A stretch of DNA of 5,623 nt. It comes from Legionella longbeachae (GTDB lineage Bacteria > Pseudomonadota > Gammaproteobacteria > Legionellales > Legionellaceae). Positions 1 through 5,623 of the stretch are shown one piece after another. Made by a program: the position numbers and the translations under genes. Positions within the stretch are counted from its first letter, which is position 1; each line of letters begins with the position of its first letter. The notes under the pieces are model-generated. The model ran no database searches, had not been told where the DNA came from, and saw only the letters and a program-made list of their open reading frames with translations. The DNA lies in the NCBI GenBank assembly GCA_016191305.1, contig JACPOX010000142.1, positions 1 to 5,623 on the forward strand, read 5' to 3'.

Positions 1-579
1 GCTATGCCCCATAGAACCACAGTCTAGTTCAAAGAAATGTTTTTCAAAGAATTTATGCGCGGTCTTATTATTATAATGGGGTCTTGCTAAAATAGGGTAT
101 AGTTTATTTAGACTGCTAGCATGATTAACTATCGCTTTTAGCAATTCTTTTCCAATCTCTTTATGAGGCATCTTATCCTCTATGGGATAACATCTAGAAA
201 TCATAGATGATGCAGAGATCATTATTTCTTTTATTTCAAAATACGTGCCACTCACTCCAAAAAAATCGGTAGAATACCCCCGATAAGTATATGGTCCGGC
301 GGCTAAAGCAATACCTTGTATACCATCCTCTTCAGCGATAAAAAAAGCAAAATCATTTTTAGCGTAACTACAGTCTTCTGTTTCTAAAATATCTTTTTCT
401 AAATATTTTATCATATCTTTTACAGAATGCCCCCAATGGTAACTTAAATCAGAGTTATGCTTTTTAGCATAATTTAGCATAGAAAATTCTTTTTCCGTTT
501 GTTTCCACTCGCGCATCATAGACAATATTTTTTGTTTTTCAATCTTGAATTGTGTGTAATCCAATTTTCTTATTTTCAT
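1..579 (-). CDS. GNAT-like N-acetyltransferase, 3' end cut by window edge
   Basis: An open frame of 193 codons runs from an ATG at 579-577 to the left edge with no stop, so the C-terminus is missing. It resembles GNAT-fold acetyltransferases, which move an acetyl group from acetyl-CoA to an amine. A probable beta strand (FAFFIAEEDGIQGIALAAG, residues 77-95) is followed by a second one (YFEIKEIMIS, 113-122). Next comes a helix led by HKEIGKELLKAI (139-150), in the place of the acetyl-CoA-binding loop. A late NNKTAHKFFEKHFFEL (170-185) recalls the N-x-x-A-x-x-F-[YF]-E-K-x-x-F end of the fold. The CoA loop is degenerate: the usual [RQ]-x-x-G-x-[GA] reads KEIGKE. The first 75 residues are charged, mostly helical-looking and unrecognised. 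No substrate can be inferred. The gene starts 31 bp after the SNF2 gene on the same strand. By hand count it is about 33% GC. That it is a gene is likely; the family call is moderate. Confidence 0.7.
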   Translation of the reverse strand, partial: MKIRKLDYTQFKIEKQKILSMMREWKQTEKEFSMLNYAKKHNSDLSYHWGHSVKDMIKYLEKDILETEDCSYAKNDFAFFIAEEDGIQGIALAAGPYTYRGYSTDFFGVSGTYFEIKEIMISASSMISRCYPIEDKMPHKEIGKELLKAIVNHASSLNKLYPILARPHYNNKTAHKFFEKHFFELDCGSMGHS

Positions 580-587
580 TATATACA

Positions 588-592
588 TCCTT
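588..592 (-). promoter_or_regulatory. Ribosome binding site of the acetyltransferase-like gene
   Basis: The minus strand reads AAGGA here, a good Shine-Dalgarno match, with 8 bases before the ATG at 579-577. A second in-frame ATG at 588-586 overlaps this site and is therefore a poor start, so the downstream ATG was chosen. Confidence 0.6.
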
Positions 593-610
593 ATTTAAAA
601 AAATCAGCAC

Positions 611-3600
611 CTAACTTAAAGGAATAAAAAATCGGTCAATATCTTCTTCGCTTAAGCTCATCGCTTTCCCAGGATCAGAGGATAAAATACCATCAACCAG
701 CTGCCTTTTTTTCTCTTGCATACCCAAAATAATTTCTTCTACAGTACCTACAGTAATGAGTTTATAAACAAAAACTGGATTTTCCTGACCTATTCGATGA
801 GTTCTATCGGTAGCTTGATCCTCAACAGCAGGATTCCACCAGGGATCATAATGGATCACCGTATCAGCACGTGTTAAATTAAGTCCCGTGCCTCCAGCTT
901 TAAGGCTAATCAGAAAAATGGGGGTTTTACCCTCCTGAAATTTCTCCACCATAGCCTGTCGATTTTGGGTTTGTCCTGTTAGTTTCAAATAATCATAATG
1001 CTTGACCTGTAATTCTGTTTCGATTAATTGCAACATGGAGGTAAATTGCGAAAACACTAAAACACGTCTGCCCTCACCTACCAAATTATCCAATAAATCC
1101 ATCAAAGTCTCGAGTTTTGCTGATGTGCCATGCGCAATATTTGCTTCCGGCAATGACAATAACCTGGGATCACAACAAATTTGACGAAGTTTAAGCAAGG
1201 CATCCAGCAGAAGAATATGGCTTTTCCCTAATCCTTGTTTGCTAATAGCATCACGAACTTTTTTCTCCATGCTCATGCGAATTGCTTCATAGAGATCGCG
1301 TTGTGCTCCAATAATTTCTATGGTTCGTGTCATCTCTGTTTTTGGAGGCAACTCATTAGCCACCTGATTTTTTGTTCTTCTTAGAATAAAAGGTTGTACT
1401 CGTTTAGCCAGTACTTTTCTTCTATCCCCATCTGCATATTTCTCGATTGGCGTTCTAAACCAGAGTCGGAATTGTTTTGCATCACCTAATAACCCTGGCA
1501 TCAAAAAATGAAATAAAGACCACAATTCACCTAAATGATTTTCTAAAGGTGTACCTGTCAAACATAAACGATGGGTCGCCCCTATTTGTTGAATAATTTG
1601 TGTGGTCTTTGTACGCGCATTTTTAATGAATTGCGCCTCATCCAAAATAAGATAATAAAAATGATAATTAATAAATTTATCTTTATCACGATGAATTAAG
1701 CCATATGTAGAAATAACCAAGTCATAGTCATCAAAATTATCTTGATGCCGTTCCGAACCATGATAAATTAAAACCTTCAACTCGGGAGTGAAACGTTTTG
1801 CCTCCGCCTGCCAATTACCTACAAGACTGGTCGGTGCAATAATTAGGGTCGCTGCCTTTATACGACCTTGTTCTTTTTCATATTGTAAATGCGCCAAGGT
1901 TTGGACTGTTTTCCCCAAACCCATATCATCTGCCAAAATACCATTAAAACGACTAGTTCGTAAAAGCTGGAGCCAATTTAAACCATGACGTTGATAATCT
2001 CTTAATTGTGCTTGTAAACCAATTGGCGTCGGTATTTCCAACAAATGAGTCAATTGGATTAACTGTTTCAATTCATCTCTTAAATCTTCTGCACCTTGCC
2101 AACGTGTTCTGATGGCCGCAATAGCAAGTTCCGCTTCGCGCATCAAGATAAGCTGATATTTATTAATTTCTATCTGTTGTTCATCAATATGACGTAAACC
2201 AAACTGCAACAACAAACGAACTAAAGGTTTAATTCTTCCCATCTCTAACTGCAAAACCCGACCTTCATCCAATGGCAATTTGACTAATTGCCCATCAGGA
2301 AGATTATCTAAACCTAATTGATAGGAGAAAAAATCCGTGCTGCTTTCTTGCAGATCAGAATACCATTCTACCTCATCAACCTTAACAATTTCCTGATAAA
2401 AAGGTCTAACAGACTCGACTCTCCAGCCATGATTTTTTAACTCCGGCACTGCTTGATTGTAAAGAAACTGAAGATCGGCTAAAACATTAATATTTTCTAA
2501 AATGAAATCAACTTGTTTTATTTTATTCCACTGAGTCTGTTCCCAAGCTCTGGGTAATCTTAATTGAAGAATCTGTTGGATCTCCTCCAATTTCAATTTT
2601 TCAAAATCCTTATTTCGCAAATATTCAATTAAAATATCTTCTTTTTGACAAACAACAGTGTCTCCCTTTTCAGAACCGGCAATAAGTAAACCTGCATAAT
2701 CAAAAACAATACTCACTGTATATATACCATGTAATTCTTCTTCCAAATCATATAACCAGGAAGACTCCTCCTCGCGCTCATTAATCACATCAAGAATCAA
2801 TACAGGGATTGGCATTACTGTATGGGTTTCTCTTTTTGCAAAAACTTGAGGTTTAGGAAATTCAGGGCAAGATTTAGCCATTTTATTTGCTAATAATTCG
2901 GCTTGATCGAGTGGAATTGGTGGTGCTTCTAATAAATAGCTTAGCTGTTTTATCGGATATTGAGTGCTTAAATGCCCTATCAAAAATTCAGAACGATTCA
3001 AATACCAACTATCATCTAGTAACAATGGTTCAATCATTCTGTCTTTATGCATTAATAATAAATTTTGGCTTCCATTATGCGTTAATACCCATTGGCATGT
3101 TGCTTCAATTGACTCACCCAATTGAATCGCTACATCTTGATTATGAATAAAAAAGGCTCTTCCTGTTGCGATTATCCGTGTTAATAATTCACTGTTACGA
3201 AGAGTCAATGAATCAAACCAACTTGAAACACCGCATTTAAATAACAAAAGCGCAACAAGCTCATTATCATCACCTAAAAAATGCTGCTTTTTTGAATCTG
3301 CAAGACTATTAAAGGTGATCATTTTTCCATAACCACCACGTTTTAATAATTTAGCTAAGGCTAATTTGATAACAACTCGGTGTTCATAACCATCAAGTTT
3401 GGGTTCAATGAGATAAACCAAATGATGGGTAGGTTTATGGGTAGTCACTGCAGCTGCTTCCTGAGCACGCAAATTTTTTAACCAACTATCTAACTTTCTA
3501 TCCAATGTATTAGCAGGTAAAGACTGTAGATTTGCTTTTTCTCTGTCGCGTAAAGCAAATAAACAGGCTGCTGCATGCTTGCAATTAAATTGATAAGGAC

Positions 3601-3808
3601 AGGTACAATGTGCCAATTTCTTTGGCCAAGTTTTCAAATCCATGTGGACATCATAAATCTGGCTAGAACTTCCTTTAACTCGACCTTTTAGAAGACCATC
3701 ACTTAAACGAATATTAAGTACATGCCCTTTTGCAAAATATTCCTGCCCACGCAATAATATTTTGTCTTCAAAGACTTCTGGCATTTTAGATAGTGCTTCA
3801 TTTAACAT
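611..3808 (-). CDS. SNF2-family DNA helicase/ATPase with N-terminal SWIM zinc finger
   Basis: This 1065-residue protein is a superfamily 2 ATPase of the SNF2/Rad54 type. Such proteins use ATP to move along double-stranded DNA and remodel protein-DNA complexes. The N-terminus carries a SWIM zinc-binding motif (C68, C70, C76, H78), a module linked to DNA or protein binding. Residues about 90-590 match nothing I can name. The ATPase core starts near QLRDYQRHGLNWL (601-613). It has Walker A DDMGLGKT (627-634), motif Ia IIAPTSLVGNW (656-666), Walker B DEAQ (723-726), motif III TGTP (751-754), motif IV VLVFSQF (916-922), motif V around GGTGLNL (972-978) and motif VI QATDRTHRIGQ (998-1008). All are intact, so the enzyme should be active. 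It is not RapA-like: the N-terminus is a SWIM finger. The start is the first ATG after an in-frame TAG at 3838-3836. It lacks a Shine-Dalgarno site, and the ATG at 3784 is an alternative. Cytoplasmic; the substrate is unknown. Confidence 0.95.
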   Translation of the reverse strand: MLNEALSKMPEVFEDKILLRGQEYFAKGHVLNIRLSDGLLKGRVKGSSSQIYDVHMDLKTWPKKLAHCTCPYQFNCKHAAACLFALRDREKANLQSLPANTLDRKLDSWLKNLRAQEAAAVTTHKPTHHLVYLIEPKLDGYEHRVVIKLALAKLLKRGGYGKMITFNSLADSKKQHFLGDDNELVALLLFKCGVSSWFDSLTLRNSELLTRIIATGRAFFIHNQDVAIQLGESIEATCQWVLTHNGSQNLLLMHKDRMIEPLLLDDSWYLNRSEFLIGHLSTQYPIKQLSYLLEAPPIPLDQAELLANKMAKSCPEFPKPQVFAKRETHTVMPIPVLILDVINEREEESSWLYDLEEELHGIYTVSIVFDYAGLLIAGSEKGDTVVCQKEDILIEYLRNKDFEKLKLEEIQQILQLRLPRAWEQTQWNKIKQVDFILENINVLADLQFLYNQAVPELKNHGWRVESVRPFYQEIVKVDEVEWYSDLQESSTDFFSYQLGLDNLPDGQLVKLPLDEGRVLQLEMGRIKPLVRLLLQFGLRHIDEQQIEINKYQLILMREAELAIAAIRTRWQGAEDLRDELKQLIQLTHLLEIPTPIGLQAQLRDYQRHGLNWLQLLRTSRFNGILADDMGLGKTVQTLAHLQYEKEQGRIKAATLIIAPTSLVGNWQAEAKRFTPELKVLIYHGSERHQDNFDDYDLVISTYGLIHRDKDKFINYHFYYLILDEAQFIKNARTKTTQIIQQIGATHRLCLTGTPLENHLGELWSLFHFLMPGLLGDAKQFRLWFRTPIEKYADGDRRKVLAKRVQPFILRRTKNQVANELPPKTEMTRTIEIIGAQRDLYEAIRMSMEKKVRDAISKQGLGKSHILLLDALLKLRQICCDPRLLSLPEANIAHGTSAKLETLMDLLDNLVGEGRRVLVFSQFTSMLQLIETELQVKHYDYLKLTGQTQNRQAMVEKFQEGKTPIFLISLKAGGTGLNLTRADTVIHYDPWWNPAVEDQATDRTHRIGQENPVFVYKLITVGTVEEIILGMQEKKRQLVDGILSSDPGKAMSLSEEDIDRFFIPLS
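3575..3607 (-). other. SWIM zinc-finger coding segment
   Basis: This stretch encodes residues 68-78 of the SNF2 protein, with the spacing C-x-C-x5-C-x-H. The four ligands are C68, C70, C76 and H78, which fits the known SWIM consensus CxCx(n)CxH. Zinc binding is inferred from the family. Confidence 0.85.
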
Positions 3809-3819
3809 ATAAGTGTTTT

Positions 3820-3848
3820 TTAATAAACAAAGGATCTATTTTAGTCAA
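3820..3848 (-). promoter_or_regulatory. Candidate sigma70 promoter of the SNF2 gene
   Basis: On the minus strand a -35 box TTGACT (3848-3843, 5 of 6 matches to TTGACA) is followed, after exactly 17 bp, by a -10 box TATTAA (3825-3820, 4 of 6). The expected transcription start is near 3812-3814, only a few bases ahead of the ATG at 3808. That would give a nearly leaderless message from that ATG, or a normal leader if translation begins at the ATG at 3784. Confidence 0.45.
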
Positions 3849-3860
3849 TTTTTAATTTAA

Positions 3861-3889
3861 TTAACATTTATATCTTTTAATTATTAAAT
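3861..3889 (+). promoter_or_regulatory. Candidate promoter of nadE
   Basis: A -35-like TTAACA (3861-3866, 5 of 6) lies 17 bp before a weak -10-like TTAAAT (3884-3889, 4 of 6). The resulting leader would be about 40 bases. Other AT-only hexamers nearby, such as TATTAA at 3895-3900, could serve instead, so the exact position is uncertain. Confidence 0.25.
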
Positions 3890-3934
3890 ATTTGTATTAA
3901 TTTACCGCAATCTGATTCATTTAGAGTATATATC

Positions 3935-5533
3935 ATGCAAAATAAGCTTACTGTTCTTATGGCACAAACCAATCCGACTGTAGGTGCATTGGCATCCAAT
4001 CGGGATCAAATCATTGAAATTATAAAAAACAACCAGGTAGAGCATGATGTCATACTGTTTCCCGAATTGGCATTAACAGGCTATCCTCCAGAGGATTTAC
4101 TTTTTCGCAAAGAGTTTCAACAAGCCGTTATTGATAATTTAAAACAAATTCAGGAAGTAACAAAAGACTGCCATGTCCTTGTTGGACATCCAACTCAGGA
4201 TAAACAACATCTGTATAATAGCGTCAGCATCTTTCATCAAGGGAAAAAAATCAACGAATATCATAAACAAAATTTACCCAACTACGAAGTTTTTGATGAG
4301 GCACGCTATTTTACTCCTGGCAAAAAACATCCGTGTATTTTGGAAATAAAAAACTATAAGGTAGGAGTACTTATTTGTGAAGATATATGGCAACCTGGGC
4401 CTGGAGAAGATTTAATTGAACAGGGTATTTCTGTATTATTAAGCCTCAATGCTTCCCCTTTTGAAGGCAGTAAATTTCAAAAAAGAGAAGCGCTATTAAA
4501 ATCTTATGCGAAAAGAGGTATAACAATTATCTATGTAAATCAGATTGGTGGTCAGGACGAACTTTTATTCGATGGACAATCCATAGCTATAGACCCACAA
4601 GGTACAATTTGTGCACGAGCTCCCGCCTTTAAAGAGAATTTATGTAGCGTTGAAATACAAGGATCTCAAGTCAATGGTGTAATGTCTCCTCTTCTTGATC
4701 CCGATCCCTTAATCTATGAAGCATTAGTCTGTGGTACTCGAGATTATGTTAACAAAAATCATTTCCCTGGAGTTTTGGTTGGACTCTCTGGAGGAATTGA
4801 TTCTGCATTAACTTTAACTATAGCCGTTGATGCTTTAGGAGCAGATCGCGTTCATGCAGTGCTAATGCCTTCACGCTATACGGCACAAATGAGTAATGAA
4901 GATGCATTACTTCAATTAGAAAAACTTAAAGTAAACTATTCTACTTTACCCATCGAACCCGCTTTTAATACTCTATTACATACATTAGAACCTGTATTGG
5001 CAGGCCTAGCTCCAGATACTACAGAGGAAAATATTCAAGCACGAATTCGTGGTTTACTGATCATGGCCTTGTCCAACAAAACAGGAAAAATGGTGCTTAC
5101 TACTTCGAATAAAAGTGAATGTGCTGTTGGTTATGCCACATTATATGGTGATATGGCAGGTGGTTTTTCTGTATTAAAAGATGTACTCAAAACTCAGGTT
5201 TACGCTTTGGCACGCTACCGCAATACACTAGCTGAAATCATTCCCGAACGAGTCTTAACTCGGGCACCTTCTGCTGAATTAAGAGCCGATCAAACTGATC
5301 AGGATAGTTTGCCTGACTATACTATACTGGATGCAATCATTGTTGCCTATATGGAACATAATTTAAGTCCTACGGAAATGATTCAACAAGGATTTGATCC
5401 TGATACAGTAATAAAAGTAATTAAGCTTATAAAACGCAATGAATACAAACGCCGCCAGTCCGCACCTGGAATTAAAATAAGTCCTACTGCCTTTGGTAAA
5501 GATTGGCGTTATCCGCTAACGAATGGTTTTTGA
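3935..5533 (+). CDS. nadE: Glutamine-dependent NAD+ synthetase
   Basis: NadE carries out the last step of NAD+ synthesis: it amidates nicotinic acid adenine dinucleotide using ATP and ammonia taken from glutamine. The 532 residues form two domains. The N-terminal nitrilase-type glutaminase (about 1-250) has the complete catalytic triad: E44 in FPELALTGYPPEDL, K111 in YHKQNLPNYEVFDE, and C148 in LICEDIW. The C-terminal synthetase (about 260-532) has the ATP-binding PP-loop SGGIDS (285-290), MPSRYT (311-316), ENIQARIRG (365-373), TTSNKSE (389-395), GDMAGG (405-410) and the late KRRQSAPGIKIS stretch (505-516). It fits the shorter two-domain bacterial form rather than the roughly 680-residue mycobacterial type, and it needs no separate glutaminase. 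The ATG is the only plausible start after an in-frame TAA at 3878-3880. A weak AGAG (3923-3926) lies 8 bases upstream. The gene is transcribed alone within the window and diverges from the SNF2 gene. Cytosolic, probably essential. No damage is seen. Confidence 0.97.
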   Translation: MQNKLTVLMAQTNPTVGALASNRDQIIEIIKNNQVEHDVILFPELALTGYPPEDLLFRKEFQQAVIDNLKQIQEVTKDCHVLVGHPTQDKQHLYNSVSIFHQGKKINEYHKQNLPNYEVFDEARYFTPGKKHPCILEIKNYKVGVLICEDIWQPGPGEDLIEQGISVLLSLNASPFEGSKFQKREALLKSYAKRGITIIYVNQIGGQDELLFDGQSIAIDPQGTICARAPAFKENLCSVEIQGSQVNGVMSPLLDPDPLIYEALVCGTRDYVNKNHFPGVLVGLSGGIDSALTLTIAVDALGADRVHAVLMPSRYTAQMSNEDALLQLEKLKVNYSTLPIEPAFNTLLHTLEPVLAGLAPDTTEENIQARIRGLLIMALSNKTGKMVLTTSNKSECAVGYATLYGDMAGGFSVLKDVLKTQVYALARYRNTLAEIIPERVLTRAPSAELRADQTDQDSLPDYTILDAIIVAYMEHNLSPTEMIQQGFDPDTVIKVIKLIKRNEYKRRQSAPGIKISPTAFGKDWRYPLTNGF

Positions 5534-5544
5534 TTTTCAGTGAG

Positions 5545-5572
5545 TAGACTATAACTCAAAATAGGATATAAT
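5545..5572 (+). promoter_or_regulatory. Possible rightward promoter after nadE
   Basis: A perfect -10 hexamer TATAAT (5567-5572) is preceded, at 16 bp, by TAGACT (5545-5550), a 4-of-6 match to the -35 box. It would serve a gene beyond the right edge. In DNA this rich in A and T such matches also arise by chance, so the call is tentative. Confidence 0.25.
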
Positions 5573-5580
5573 CAATTTTC

Positions 5581-5613
5581 GTCGCCATCCCTCGCTATGC
5601 TTGGGATGACGAT
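5581..5613. repeat. Imperfect palindrome, probable dispersed short repeat
   Basis: The arms 5581-5591 and 5603-5613 can form an 11-position stem with one C-A mismatch (5585/5609) and a terminal G-U pair, around an 11-base loop. The core CATCCC/GGGATG pairs perfectly, and a small GC/GC pairing (5594-5595 with 5599-5600) is possible inside the loop. The segment is far more GC-rich than its surroundings. Arms of the GTCATCCC/GGGATGAC kind are common in dispersed intergenic palindromes of Legionella, Rickettsia and related genomes. No T-run follows, so it is not a standard intrinsic terminator, though it could still protect the 3' end of the nadE message. Only one copy is visible here. Confidence 0.45.
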
Positions 5614-5623
5614 AGCTCAATTT

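Larger units (their letters stand above)
3809..3934. promoter_or_regulatory. Divergent AT-rich intergenic promoter region
   Basis: The 126 bp between the SNF2 start (minus) and the nadE start (plus) hold about 21 G or C bases by hand count, roughly 17%. Both genes must take their promoters from here. It contains a perfect TTAATTAA palindrome at 3857-3864 and several AT-only near-palindromes. No clear repressor operator or riboswitch-like structure is visible; in DNA this AT-rich, short palindromes are expected by chance. Confidence 0.7.

Noticed and set aside
580..640. Possible intrinsic terminator between the SNF2 gene and the acetyltransferase-like gene
   Set aside because: The minus strand has a run of seven T, but only a 3-bp CCT/AGG stem could be found before it, too weak for a terminator.
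1002..1184. 60-residue open frame on the plus strand
   Set aside because: It lies wholly antisense to the conserved helicase domain of the SNF2 gene, has no recognisable motif, and is explained as a shadow of that coding frame.
1788..1988. 66-residue open frame on the plus strand
   Set aside because: It is antisense to the Walker A region of the SNF2 gene, where codon constraint is strong; there is no family resemblance.
2887..3150. 87-residue open frame on the plus strand with some hydrophobic stretches
   Set aside because: It is antisense to the SNF2 middle region. The hydrophobic look comes from reading AT-rich codons backwards; no ribosome binding site or homologous motif is evident.
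611..3808. SNF2 protein as DrmD of a DISARM defence system or as RapA/HepA
   Set aside because: No DISARM partners (methyltransferase, DrmA, DrmB, DrmC) are visible next to it; the neighbours are nadE and an acetyltransferase-like gene. The N-terminus is a SWIM finger, not the RapA-type N-terminal domains.
5541..5558. TGAGT/ACTCA inverted repeat just after the nadE stop as a terminator
   Set aside because: The stem is only 5 bp and AT-rich, and it is followed by A residues rather than a T-run.
5549..5578. Leftward promoter-like pair (TTGATT, 16 bp, TATAGT) pointing into the nadE 3' end
   Set aside because: The boxes match only moderately, there is no antisense gene for it to serve, and such pairs are expected by chance in DNA this AT-rich.

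Overview
The window is AT-rich (hand counts give about 33% GC at the left edge and about 17% GC between the divergent genes). It looks like chromosomal DNA of a gammaproteobacterium, most plausibly a Legionella-like organism. The hints are base composition, a 532-residue two-domain glutamine-dependent NAD+ synthetase, a SWIM-type SNF2 helicase, and a short GGGATGAC-type palindrome at the right edge. The genus is an inference from general resemblance; no marker in the window fixes it.

Layout, left to right. (1) Positions 1-579, minus strand: a gene running off the left edge whose visible 193 residues resemble a GNAT-fold N-acetyltransferase. (2) Positions 611-3808, minus strand: an intact 1065-residue SNF2-family ATPase/helicase with an N-terminal SWIM zinc finger. 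It lies 31 bp upstream of the acetyltransferase-like gene in the direction of transcription, so the two could share a transcript. (3) Positions 3809-3934: a 126-bp, very AT-rich divergent promoter region. (4) Positions 3935-5533, plus strand: an intact nadE gene with both the nitrilase-type glutaminase domain and the PP-loop synthetase domain, and its catalytic residues in place. (5) Positions 5534-5623: a short intergenic tail with a possible promoter facing right and an imperfect hairpin that looks like a dispersed palindromic repeat.

The genes do not form an obvious common pathway. nadE is housekeeping cofactor biosynthesis. The SNF2 protein is probably a DNA- or nucleoprotein-remodelling translocase of unknown substrate. 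The acetyltransferase-like protein is of unknown substrate. I see no mobile element, CRISPR array, RNA gene or recognisable defence cluster, and I do not find convincing evidence of a new system here. The points most worth checking are the uncertain start of the SNF2 gene, the uncharacterised 500-residue middle of that protein, and the AT-rich acetyltransferase-like gene behind it.
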